From Rhizophlyctis rosea (lineage: Eukaryota; Chytridiomycota; Chytridiomycetes; Rhizophlyctidales; Rhizophlyctidaceae), in contig JADGJC010000678.1 of assembly GCA_027596075.1 (NCBI GenBank), forward strand, positions 1 to 10,543: a DNA stretch of 10,543 bases, read 5' to 3'. Below, piece by piece: positions 1 to 8,326 of this stretch; position 1 is the first letter of the stretch, and every line of letters begins with the position of its first letter. Below the pieces are notes generated by a model, which was not told the DNA's origin, searched no databases, and worked only from the letters and a program-made list of their open reading frames with translations. Made by a program: the position numbers and the translations under genes.

Positions 1-321
1 TCTGTGCCAAAGTTCCACTTTATGGTACAAATGCGCGCATACTTATACAAACCCGACTGAACTATTGTAGTTAACACACTAATTACCAATCTTCCCATTT
101 CGGCTTATTCGTGCCATTATCCTACATGTCCGAATAGTTGCTCGACCCCGGTCGACAATAGACGCCCGTCAACTTGATTGTGATGATCAGAACCCTTGGA
201 ATCGCACGTTTCCGAAGTTTCGGACGTTTCACCAATCACGGTGGTGGCGGTGTCAAAAGTGGCTCCTCTGTGGCGTCGCTATACTTCCGCCACGTTTACC
301 TCATCGGCCGTGCCTCCTATT
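1..321. other. Left-edge stretch with no recognisable gene
   Basis: This lies just downstream (minus strand) of the integrase zinc-binding domain, where the catalytic DDE core should follow. None of the three minus frames shows a convincing core, and the plus strand shows none either. There is a small near-palindrome around 211-224 (TCCGAA, 2 bases, TTCGGA) and a CGACC/GGTCG inverted pair around 142-153. It may be strongly diverged integrase or unrelated sequence after a deletion. No copy of the LTR start seen near 10100 was found here. Confidence 0.4.
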
Positions 322-534
322 CTGACACTACATATTTGAAACATAACGCACAATGTTTCATCACATCACAACAACGTCCCAGCTCATTGCCTGCCAATAA
401 TAATGCTTTGAAAGCAACTGAATCATGGTGTTGAACCCATAATGATCCACCCCGTGCATGTCTCTCATTAAATTGACAACGTCTTCACAACCTGGGACTT
501 TCCGAGGTGCTTGTTGCCTATTCTTCCTCCCTTT
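322..534 (-). pseudogene. Integrase N-terminal HHCC zinc-binding domain, frameshifted
   Basis: The domain binds one zinc ion and helps integrase multimerise on LTR ends. In one minus frame the sequence reads DMHGVDHYGFNTM, giving H-X3-H at 456-442, followed by a segment ending KHYYWQAM, the usual YYW-x-M block of Ty3/gypsy integrases. That frame ends in TGA at 361-363. The neighbouring frame continues as DVMKHCALCFKYV, giving C-X2-C at 352-341. The two His and two Cys sit about 30 residues apart, as expected. A stop follows about 10 residues after the second Cys. It lies directly after the RNase H region, the right place for Ty3/gypsy integrase. The catalytic core is not visible. Confidence 0.75.
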
Positions 535-564
535 TCGTCGATAGAGCCTGTTCCCAAAGACATA

Positions 565-1695
565 TTACTTCTTGGCTTGCTCCCCTGACTGCACCAATTC
601 ATCCTTCGTCCACTTCTTCATGTCCAAATCATCCATTCTCCCTTGCAACATCGCCGCAATTGAATCGTACGGCTCCCACCCCATCAGAATTGCCCCACAC
701 ATCACTGTCCACGCATAACTCTCCTGAACTCCTTCAGTCTGATACCTCTGCCCGTCCAACCCCAAATAATTCGCCTTGAATATCACCACATCCCCCGCGT
801 CTTCCCTCTTCTTCATCTCCCGACGCTTCAATTGAACCGCATATTTAGCCGGCGAGATCTCCTCCAAGATCATGTCATCGAATTCAACCCCGTCGATCTC
901 TTCCTCGACTCCGTCTCCTGGTGGTATCCTACTCAAAGCGTCTGCGTCTACGTGTTCCTTTGTTCGCCGGAAGATCATTTTGGGACACGCAACCTCCATC
1001 CGCATTAACTGAATGTATGGGAGCCACCGAGCTACCCGGTTATTCGTGCACAACCAGGAATGGACTCTATTCCAAAGCTGCACCCAATCTTTGTGGTCCG
1101 TGATAATAGCCAACCTCGTTCCCATGTGTGATCTAACCTTCAAAATCCCAAAGCAGATCAACGTCATCTTCTTCTTCCCGGGCGACGTGTGCTAATCAGC
1201 TCCGTGAAAAGAGCGTGAAATGAGCATAACCGGATAGTACTTCGCCTCAGCCGTGGGGAACAAATCATCTTCCGGATTCACCGCATGCCCCGCCACAACT
1301 CGCAAAACCTTCCCACTACCATCAAATGCTAAGATCAACACCCTGTCCCGATCAAACATATTCAAAGTAACCGCATTCAAACTCCCGTCCTGTATGTTCC
1401 TGAACGCCGCCGTGTACGCCACATCCTTGTCCCACTCAGCCATATACGCCTTTCTGCTCTTGTAGTCCGTTTTCAGCAACCAATGCAACAACCACATTTC
1501 CGAAGCAAAGTTGGGGACGGCATGTTGCATAAAGAGCACAAAGCCTATAAAGCTCTTCAGCGAAGATTGATCCGTGGGTAAAGGCCATCCCTCCAGTCCC
1601 TGAAATCGTTTCTGCGTCGGTACCACTTCTCCTCCGCCCACCACTGCTCCGCAAAATTGCACCCTTTCCACCAAGTACGCCCCTTTCTCCTTCAA
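565..1695 (-). pseudogene. RT thumb/connection and RNase H of gypsy-like Pol
   Basis: One frame is open over about 377 codons except for a single TAG at 1192-1194. The first part carries the gypsy connection signature: VQFCGAVVGGG, then GWPLPTD, then SLKSFIGF and a segment ending AVPNFASEM. RNase H follows: ILAFDGSGK supplies the first catalytic Asp, LISRSF is the usual end of the first half, AIITDHKDW is the TDHK block, and HVDADALSRIPPG matches the ADALSR end. Between the halves the usual acidic Glu (E-K-E/L-L-A) is replaced by a Lys-rich GKKKM, so the active site is probably damaged. After ALSR there are about 120 further residues before a TAA at 565. It follows the RT palm with a frameshift at about 1695. 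Confidence 0.87.
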
Positions 1696-2332
1696 AGTGA
1701 GCCCGTATGCTTCCGATAGCAGTGTAAGGCCCTGTCCAGCACACTCGCCATTTCCTCAAACGTCTCCCCCACGAAGCCCAAATTGTCCCGGTAACTGATC
1801 ATCCGATGTACCAAACTCTTCTCGTCAGGCACCCATGGTATGCACCTACTTCAATCTCCATTAACTCCACACCCTCCTCGGTGACCCCTTGATCTAATCT
1901 CATGATCTTATGCAAACTGGCTCCGACCCATTCTCCACTATCACACCATCCAATTGGCACCACCATATGCTGGAATGGAACATTGTCCAGCAGTACCACC
2001 AGCATTCATCAGTACAATTTGTCTGTCGGCGATTTCAAGTTCCACTTCGCAAGGTCTAACAAGCAGATCAGCTTTCCTGCGGCCAACTGACACTGAACAA
2101 GATGCATTGGACTTAAGGGCCAAAACTACGGTTGGATGTACTTCGAGATCGGAAATTGAAAGGTGATGCGCGTCTTATCCCCTTTCCACGCAATGACCGT
2201 GTTTCCGGCTGTTAAGATCGGTAACTCGTCCGGTTCGAGCTTTACCGCCGTGATCATCTTATCTCTGAACTCGATCTCTAACTGTGTCCTCCGGTGACTT
2301 CCTGTGGTACTCTGGAGCCGGAAGTTTGTCAT
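1692..2332 (-). pseudogene. Reverse transcriptase fingers and palm, broken into three frames
   Basis: RT copies element RNA into DNA. A frame at 2332-2126 has WKGDKTRITFQF followed by SKYIQP, which resembles the K..R.v.DfR..N finger motifs with the Asp replaced. After a shift, LICLLDLAKW (about 2070-2040) fits motif A with its catalytic Asp. FQHMVVPIGW (about 1978-1950) fits the f-x-w-x-v-M-P-F-G block of motif B. A third frame at about 1848-1692 carries SYRDNLGFVGETFEEM, the motif C position, with YRDN at 1793-1782 in place of YxDD. Spacing between motifs matches gypsy RTs. TAG, paired TGA codons and two or three frameshifts interrupt it. The second catalytic Asp is Asn, so even the intact frame would be inactive. 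Confidence 0.78.
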
Positions 2333-2433
2333 CTTTGTTCATCTTCAGGTGTGACTTCATTTCCGTGACTTCTGTAAAGGTCCGCGGCATCCGTTTTATT
2401 CACGAACTCTTCATGATGTCCCGCAAAAATCCG

Positions 2434-2667
2434 TCAAATCAAATCCAAATTCTCCGGGACGATCTGTAGATCACCGACTTTGTGGACCCTTCCGTTAACC
2501 TCCAGATTGAAAGTCGGTGTTGGTCCCACTCCTCTCGCAGGTCTGCACATGACATTTGCGCCACAGATCTTCTTAACTTCCTCCGGGCCCCTCGAGTCCA
2601 AGCCTTCTCCTCCTTTCTTCCCAGCAACAGCCTCAACCGTCTTCCCATTCCTGACTTTGGGCTCTCA
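2434..2667 (-). pseudogene. Linker between EEP nuclease and RT
   Basis: This is an open segment of 77 codons bounded by TGA at 2665-2667 and TGA at 2434-2436. It is in the same frame as the C-terminal part of the EEP domain, so the two were probably one chain. It contains a Lys/Glu/Gly-rich stretch, then CGANVMC and GPTPTFNLEVNG. I recognise no family. The following 100 bases down to 2333 keep coding character in another frame (a segment including EMKSHLKMNKDD) but no motif. It is most likely an inter-domain connector of the polyprotein. Confidence 0.5.
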
Positions 2668-3548
2668 CAAATGATATGCCCTCAACAGATTGATCTTATG
2701 GTCACTCACCCCAATCCTCCTGAAGACCCTGAACTCCCCCACAACCGCCACGTGATGTGAACCTCCCAAATCGACTCTCTCACAATCCTTCAGCTGAACC
2801 CCAACGTGCTTCGGTATGCTCCGATAATAGATCATATCAAACCTCATCCCCCGATGAAAACACGCGCGTTTTGCTCAGGCATCCAACATGTAAAGCCGTC
2901 AACTCTTCCTTTTGGGTGTATATCCTCCACTCGTCCCTAAAGCCCGCTTTTTCCAACTCCGCAAGACTGTCCCTCTCCCAAGCTTGACACCCTGACTTGA
3001 GTCCCGGTCATACTGATACCACCACGTCGGCATCTGTCCGTGCCACGTTGAAGTCTCCCTCCAAGAGCATGGGCCGATCTTTCCACAGATCTCCGCACAG
3101 GACCTCCAAGATCACGTGAAAGAGCATTTTGTACCTCTCCCGATATCCCCCGAGCATTCTGTTTGGACAGTAAACGTTAACGATCGCCAATCCACATCCA
3201 AATGTCAAAATCAACACCCTTCTTCCCCAAGTTTCCAAGATCTTCCCTCCCCATATCTCTTTAAACACTTCCGTATTTCCGCCAAGCCGTCCCTTCAACT
3301 CATTCCTCACAAACGTCGCCACTCCTGAGTATCCCGGCTTCACGGAAAAGGCGAAATTTTCCGTATACCCTTCAAAGACTTAAAACATTGTCGGCACATA
3401 CCGCTCCCCAAGCTTCCGGCTTCACTCGAATCTCCTGCAAACATATCACGTCCGGCCTCTGTTCCTCCACGAGCCGCAAAAGTTGGTCTGGCGTCATATT
3501 CAGCACGTTGCGCAAGAAGTTCACGTTCCAAGTGGCTATTCGCAACAT
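2668..3548 (-). pseudogene. EEP (exonuclease III/AP-endonuclease-like) domain, full length but broken
   Basis: Enzymes of this family cut DNA at abasic sites, or nick target DNA for LINE integration. Three frame pieces align end to end over about 290 codons. The first (3548-3372) begins MLRIATWNVNFLRN (catalytic Asn) and includes DVICLQEIRV (catalytic Glu). The second (about 3410-3008) has KPGYSGVATFVR, then AIVNVYCPNRM (the Tyr-x-Pro-Asn block), then LLEGDFNVA (the catalytic Asp and Asn pair). It continues past a TGA at 3008 with AGFRDEWR. The third (2847-2668) has RFDMIYYRS (the R-x-D-y block) and GGSHHVAVVGEF, where family members have S-D-H. So the terminal Asp is His while the His is kept. 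Frameshifts lie near 3405 and 2850, and stops at about 3392 and 3008. Both ends are in frame with neighbouring pol segments. A nested LINE fragment is the alternative, but no LINE RT is present. Confidence 0.85.
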
Positions 3549-3566
3549 TGCACTATTGACATCCCT

Positions 3567-4526
3567 TCACTCGTCAATGGGCGTGACGTCCTCGTCGTTC
3601 ACCACATCTGCTCCCTGCCTCTTCAAATGTAACCGCAAGATTCTTAAAGAGTCCGACTCCTCCCTATTAACCGTTTCAGACTTTCCAGACTTCAATTCCT
3701 GTTCACTCCCTTCATTCTTCCCATCCAAATTTCTTTTGCCCCTCCCCTCAGTTTTCCCAATCCCATTTTCCTCCAACTGCTTTAACTCGCGACTCCTCCT
3801 CTGATACTTGGGCGGGTTGGGAGGGATGTACTCCTCTTGTATCAAGCACAGTTGGCACCCCCCCTCGGACTGGAGCATCTCCATCTCCGCAACATCAACT
3901 TTGCTTAACTCAAAATTTGGCCGCCCAACGTATCTTGCCGCCTCCAATTCAGGCTTCGGAATATGGAGAGTGTTGTCCCGCATCTGCGCCCTATATTGCT
4001 TCAACAGTGCAACGCTTCCGTCATCATCCCCCCACTCAATCTCAACCGGCATCCTCACTTTTATCCTCCTCATCCGGTTTGTCATACTCTTCCTCATCCT
4101 CACTGATCTCCCTCTCACTTCCCGAGCTATCTTCATCGTCCGCGGGCAACCCTTGCGACCGTGCAGACCTCCTCGGTGGTCTCTCTGCATCATACGTCTC
4201 AACGTCCCCATCACGTGATCCTCCCGTAGCAAACTTCCCTTTCTCTTCTCTCCGTTTCAATCTCTGCCCGTACTTCTCACGCTCCCGTCGGGTGTGATCT
4301 TCTCCCGCAACAGCCTGACTTGTAGGAATGCGTTTCCCTTCACACCCTTGTACCCTTCCGGCAGTATTGCAACCCGAGTATCTTCTCCCGGAAAGCCGGC
4401 GTAGAATGGGATCCGTTCGTGCTTGAACTCAAACCATTCTGCCTCCCCAATCTCTCGGAAGTCTTCATGAGCTCCTGTACTTCCATTCATGATCACCCAG
4501 CGTTTCTTCCAGCAAAAGTGGTACAA
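3567..4526 (-). pseudogene. Pol spacer between protease and EEP nuclease
   Basis: Three overlapping open segments (4526-4257, 4260-4042 and 4050-3567) join by frameshifts near 4290 and 4045. The first includes KKRWVIMNGSTGAHEDF and EWFEFKHERIPFYAGF. The second is highly charged: a basic RPPRRSARSQG is followed by an acidic run including SGSEREISEDEEEYDK. The third has VEIEWGDDDGSVALLKQYRA and a Lys/Glu-rich tail. No enzyme motif is visible. The last segment ends in TGA at 3567-3569, and the EEP start lies 21 bases further on in the same frame, so spacer and EEP were probably one chain. The reversed charge blocks suggest a flexible, disordered connector. Confidence 0.6.
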
Positions 4527-5247
4527 AGTACAAAGTACGTGAACTGCCGCTTACCCAAGCGAATACTTCCATGACTGGCCGCCCAAAGATGAATGATGCC
4601 TCAAGTCCCTTCATAACGACCACGCCGATCAAAATGGTCATTTCCGGCGTGATAGATATCTCCATATTGTGAATCTCACCCTTCACTTCTGGGGCGCCGC
4701 CGTTCGTCGTGTGCAGCCGGTATTTGGGGTTCGTCTGGACCAAGTCCCATCGTCCAGCATGGGCCTGAAAAAAGGAATGGTCCATCCCAACCACGCAACA
4801 GCCCATGTCCAGCAACGCCATGACTTTCACTTCGTCAGTTTCGCACTTCATGCAATGTGTACGCGTCAAAGAAGTTGAGAGCTGCGCAATTAAGTAATCT
4901 GCGCCCACCTTGTCGCTTCCAACATCTCCTCGCAACCCCAAAGACTCAACATGGACAATCCTGTTTCCCGCCTCGTCCCACTCATTCCCTTTTTCAAACA
5001 ACAACCCATACGCTGCAGGATGCTTGCTCATCACTTCCGCCTTATACTTTGGCTCAGCGGCCTTGAAAGCATCAACCATTTGGTTCCGCAAATGAGGGGA
5101 AGCGTCGAGCAATTGCGCAAATGAAAGACCGGTGACCATTGTGTCCCGCATCTGCTTGCAAATGTCCGCACGCCGCTGCTTCTCAAGCATTGTGATCTTT
5201 TCACGTTGCTCACGGCTGAGAATCTTCTTGCCTGGCCCGCGCCCCAC
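4465..5247 (-). pseudogene. Retropepsin (aspartic protease) region with DMG active site
   Basis: Retropepsins cleave the Gag-Pol polyprotein and act as dimers with one D-T/S-G per subunit. The open frame has about 130 residues of charged, helix-prone sequence (including SREQREKITMLEKQRRADIC), then VMALLDMGCCVVGMDHSFF. DMG at 4809-4801 stands where D-T-G or D-S-G is expected; a single C to T change (ACG to ATG) would explain it. Further on are VKGEIHNMEISI, ILIGVVVMKG and FIFGRPVMEV (4588-4571), matching the C-terminal hydrophobic-G-R block. The first 5' codon of the open frame is a non-ATG; the coding sense appears to extend upstream to about 5430 across stops near 5270. It lies after Gag and before RT, as in all gypsy elements. 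Confidence 0.78.
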
Positions 5248-5383
5248 CTTGCTTTCCTCCCATGATCCCTAAGCCCGTCATCTACGAATCCGACATGGTT
5301 CCGTGATCTGGCTGCAGGGATTCTTCCGGGCGCCGTCAATGGTGGTCTTCTCCCCTTTCCGGTCCGCGAAAAGTCCTCCTTCC

Positions 5384-5851
5384 TCATCCAATTGCGGCTC
5401 TTGAGCAATCCCGATGTGCAGGCAAGAGTCCTGGTAGCACGTATTTGTCGATGGTCAGATTGGGAGGAATAGCTTCCTTCTCCCTTTCATCCGCAGCTGG
5501 GGAAACTGGAACCATCGAAGCTGGTAGAGGCGCAGCATCAGCAGTCATGGGCACAGCTCCCGTCTCCGCAGTGTTTGGCACAGGTGCAACAGGTTGAACA
5601 GGCTCCGCTGGTTGCGCATCAGGCTGTGGTTTAACTGCCACAACTTCAACTGATTGAACGGGTGGCGGACGTGGCGGGTCTGCTGAAAACGAAGCTGGGA
5701 ACCCGGACGGCATGTTTCTTCCATTGTTCTGCGCTGTTTCCGCAACTCTACTTGTTGGCGGGGTCACGTGACTCCCCGAAACTTCAACTCCCGCCATCCC
5801 AACCTGATTCCTCGCAACTTGCTGCCCAACACTCACACTCTGGCTTCCCAA
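5384..5851 (-). pseudogene. Proline/alanine-rich spacer between Gag and protease
   Basis: This open segment begins GSQSVSVGQQVARNQVG, then becomes dominated by Pro, Ala, Val and Gln (for example PPRPPPVQSVEVV and PAEPVQPVAPVPNTAE). It ends near NLTIDKYVLPGLLPAH, after which the frame is lost and coding sense passes to another frame towards the protease (QEPQLDEEGGLFADRKGEK). No ATG was found at the 5' end; it is probably the middle of a longer chain. Such composition suggests a disordered linker. I recognise no family. Confidence 0.55.
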
Positions 5852-5854
5852 ATT

Positions 5855-6245
5855 TTCTCCGTATGCTCTTCTTGAACTGATGGAGTCGTAACTCTCCTTT
5901 CAGAAGTCCCGTTCTTTTCATTCGGCAAAGCCACCTGACTTTGCCTTCGCACGTTTGCATCCATCCTCACCTCCTGTTGTTGAACCCTTGTCCCCGTATG
6001 CTCCTCTCAAACCGGTGGAGTCATAACTCTCATTCCGGAACTCCCACTCCCATCATTTCCATCAACCCTCGTACTTCCCAAATTCTCAACTCCAACACCA
6101 ACCAGGCTTCCCGTATTTCCTGTACGCTCCTCTCAAACTGGTGGGGTCAAGTTTGTCCTTCCGGAACTTCCATTTGCTCCATTCGGCGAAGCCACCTGAC
6201 TTTGACTTCCCGTTCCAACTTGAGCCGCATTTCTATTTTCCAGTC
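5855..6245 (-). repeat. Three-unit in-frame tandem repeat, about 126-135 bp per unit
   Basis: On the plus strand the core GCTCCTCTCAAAC or its variant starts at 5865, 6000 and 6126. The spacings are 135 and 126 bases, both multiples of three. On the minus strand each unit encodes a Ser/Gly/Asn-rich part followed by a conserved end of the form (V/N)-(M/T/L)-T-P-(P/S)-V-x-E-E-(H/R)-T-G. The units at 6133-6135 and 6007-6009 have TGA at x; the unit at 5872-5874 has Gln (CAA). Outer units also share QSQVA(S/L)PN. A fourth, unlinked copy of the end motif (MTPPAQEERTGK) is in the pre-Gag region near 8945-8905, also with Gln. Confidence 0.75.
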
Positions 6246-6465
6246 TGCTCTCCGGCACTGGTATGCTCTCAACCCTTCGGTGCTCTTCGGGTATTTCCGG
6301 GAACTGAACCACCTGGTCTTCACCCCTGGCAGGTCCAATGGCATCTGCCGGTCTCCGAATAGGCTTCCTCGCAGGCTTAATGATCGGCTGTGTGTTCTGA
6401 CTCCTCCTTTCGATCGGAAACTGCACCATGGGAGTTGCCGTAGGGCGTCCGCGCTCCCTTGGCAT
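6133..6465 (-). pseudogene. Polar spacer downstream of Gag
   Basis: This open segment has a basic, Pro- and Arg-rich start (including QPIIKPARKPIRRPADAIG), then Glu-rich sequence (QFPEIPEEHRRVESIPVPES), and leads into the first tandem repeat unit, where a TGA at 6133-6135 ends it. It has no recognised domain. It connects the Gag tail with the repeat array and Pro-rich spacer. The frame continues open beyond the TGA into the next repeat unit, so the stop is probably secondary. Confidence 0.5.
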
Positions 6466-6492
6466 TGATCTGGGAACCGGAATCTGCAGCGT

Positions 6493-6862
6493 TCACTTCC
6501 TTGTCTCCCCCTCAACTCTTTGTTTCCTCAAAACCGGCGCATCAGGTCGCGTGGAAGGGTCCGCTTGCCTCCTTCGCTTCTCAGCCATCAAAGCCCACCA
6601 CTGTGTACTTCCAATTTCCACATCTTCTCCCTGGTCTTCCCATCTCCTTCCTCCAATCTTGTCTGGGGCGTGTTTGTGTTTGATCTCGACCCGCTCGCCC
6701 CTCACTCGGGGGTCGTAAGACGAAAATGCGGCCCTTCCGTCTGAATGCTGTTGCCTTGAGGGTCCACAAGGTAGGAGCCCTCCTGAAGCGCAAGACTGAG
6801 GTAGGTGTCTTCGCACTCCTCATAGTAACCGTAGCCGAGCGTGTTGTGCGTCGAGAACGGAA
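6493..6862 (-). pseudogene. Gag C-terminal tail after zinc knuckles, in shifted frames
   Basis: After the second zinc knuckle the most protein-like reading leaves the Gag frame by -1 in a GGGG run at 6863-6866. It then reads HNTLGYGYYEECEDTYLSLA and EGSYLVDPQGNSIQTEGPHF, and meets TGA at 6702-6704. A second shift at the C/G homopolymer around 6708-6712 leads into a charged segment including RVEIKHKHAPDKIGGRRWED and STQWWALMAEKRRRQ, ending at TGA at 6493. The first shift lies where many gypsy elements change from gag to pro by -1 frameshifting, but no canonical X-XXY-YYZ heptamer is present. Indels in homopolymers are the simpler reading. Confidence 0.55.
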
Positions 6863-8326
6863 CCCCTTGTACTCAATCGACTCCTTTTCCTCGCCGTGCG
6901 CGCACTGGTTGGCGCAGTGGCCCTTTTCATGACATTTGAAGCACAAGAGGTTCTTGGGATTGTCGGGGCAGACGTTGGCGAGGTGTTCCACCAAACCAAA
7001 GCGGTAACATTGGCGCCCACCGGAATTGACATTGCTCACAGAAGTCGTCCCAGACTGCCCATTCCCTCCAGCAGGGCCGCCCACAAACGCTTGAGCCGTC
7101 CAAGATGCAGGCTGTTCAATCACAACCGTGGCCGAGCCGTAGTTGCCGCCGTTTAACTTAGGTTGGTATTGACTCTGCGCGCAATTCTCACGCCCCATCC
7201 CCTCAAGGCGTTCCTTTTCTCTTCCAATGCGTTCCCATTCACGTTTCGAACGATCTCTGTCAAAGAAAAAAAGCCCACTTCCCTTCTCATCCTCATCCCG
7301 ATAGATATCAGACTTGTACGCAAGAACGGGGTGCTGCTTCACCGTTTCACCAGCGGCCAACTGTTCCGATTGTTTCCGAGTATTGAGCTCCATCTCCTGG
7401 ACCTTGGCCATAACTTGCTTCACGAACCCTTCCAACGTGCGCTCAGTGAGATTGACTCTGAGCTTCTCCAGCTTGGTGATCACGATGGAATCGTAGCCGA
7501 GTCCGTTGACAAACGCATCGGAGCGGTTGGAAGAGACGGATGCTTGGTCTTCCTCCTCGGCGAAGTCGTTGATGTATTTGAAGATGTGGACTTGGTGATT
7601 CCACCGATCGGCGTACTCCTGCACACGCTCGTTTGGCTTGCGCGCAAAGGTAGTAAGCGTCTTGAGGAACAGTAACGCGTCTGCTTCCTCGTCCAAGGCG
7701 TACTTCTTAAGGAAAGACCGCACAACATGGTCCCAGTCATCCTCAATTCCCATGTTCTTACACTCCAAATATAAATCCGCAAAGCTCTCATTGTTGTCAA
7801 GACCCCGCTGGAGCAACTCCCAACGCCTGTCTTTTGGGACTGCCTCTATGGCACAGTACACGTCGAACGAACAAATCAAACCAATGGCGGAAGACGTGTT
7901 GCCAATGCGGTAACGAGGACTGTTGTAGGGACCGCTGAAGCTCTTCTCCTCCTTCTCCCCCTCAATGATCTTGACGACGGTGTTGTTCCCGGTGTTCCTC
8001 TCAGAGCGAGAGTCCAGCTCAACGACGTAGTCATCCTCCTCGTTCCCATCAAACTCCTCATTCCTGCTTCCCGTCCCTTGACGCTTAACTTCGTTGCTTC
8101 TGTGACTACCTTCACTTACACGACGACCTCCAGCACCAGAAGCCCTCGACTGACGTCCCGAACCCTGTCCTTGACGACCATCTCCGCCTCCGATCCCACC
8201 AGCAACACTCTGACTTCCCAAACCGGTCCCCGGAACATTCTGGGTCGCAACAAGAATTTGCTGAAGCCCAGGCAGCGTGCCAACTGCTTCCGTCTGCTTG
8301 ACGTACAAGGCGCTGAGCTGTTTGAC
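6581..8326 (-). CDS. gag: Gag core with two CCHC zinc knuckles
   Basis: Gag packages element RNA into virus-like particles. A frame of about 580 codons is open after a TAG at 8327-8329. The first 100 residues are Gly/Ser/Arg-rich. The middle matches the Retrotrans_gag pattern: DDWDHVVRSFLKKYALDEEA, LTTFARKPNERVQEYADRWN, and AFVNGLGY. A helical segment (VKQVMAKVQEMEL) follows, then the knuckles. Knuckle 2 (6943-6902) is intact, CFKCHEKGHCANQC. Knuckle 1 (7009-6968) reads CYRFGLVEHLANVC, with Phe (TTT) in place of the second Cys (TGT/TGC), so it should not bind zinc. Sense after about 6863 is in another frame, so the last 95 residues here are probably not the native tail. No ATG sits at the 5' end; it continues in frame from the pre-Gag region. 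Confidence 0.85.
   Translation of the reverse strand, partial: VKQLSALYVKQTEAVGTLPGLQQILVATQNVPGTGLGSQSVAGGIGGGDGRQGQGSGRQSRASGAGGRRVSEGSHRSNEVKRQGTGSRNEEFDGNEEDDYVVELDSRSERNTGNNTVVKIIEGEKEEKSFSGPYNSPRYRIGNTSSAIGLICSFDVYCAIEAVPKDRRWELLQRGLDNNESFADLYLECKNMGIEDDWDHVVRSFLKKYALDEEADALLFLKTLTTFARKPNERVQEYADRWNHQVHIFKYINDFAEEEDQASVSSNRSDAFVNGLGYDSIVITKLEKLRVNLTERTLEGFVKQVMAKVQEMELNTRKQSEQLAAGETVKQHPVLAYKSDIYRDEDEKGSGLFFFDRDRSKREWERIGREKERLEGMGRENCAQSQYQPKLNGGNYGSATVVIEQPASWTAQAFVGGPAGGNGQSGTTSVSNVNSGGRQCYRFGLVEHLANVCPDNPKNLLCFKCHEKGHCANQCAHGEEKESIEYKGFRSRRTTRSATVTMRSAKTPTSVLRFRRAPTLWTLKATAFRRKGRIFVLRPPSEGRAGRDQTQTRPRQDWRKEMGRPGRRCGNWKYTVVGFDG

Noticed and set aside
175..185. An 11-base match (ATTGTGATGAT) to 9774-9784 as LTR pair
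   Set aside because: The match does not extend on either side; an 11-mer between segments of this size is not rare.
1941..2123. A second retropepsin-like reading (SNASCSVSV, then PCEVELEIADRQIV)
   Set aside because: It resembles the S-G-A-S and v-A-D-G blocks of some gypsy proteases, but the Asp and Gly are absent. The segment lies only about 100 codons before YRDN, exactly where RT fingers and motif A belong, and the neighbouring frame gives a motif A.
2668..3548. EEP as a host AP endonuclease gene
   Set aside because: It lies in frame with retrotransposon segments on both sides, has no introns or own 3' end visible, and is broken by frameshifts.
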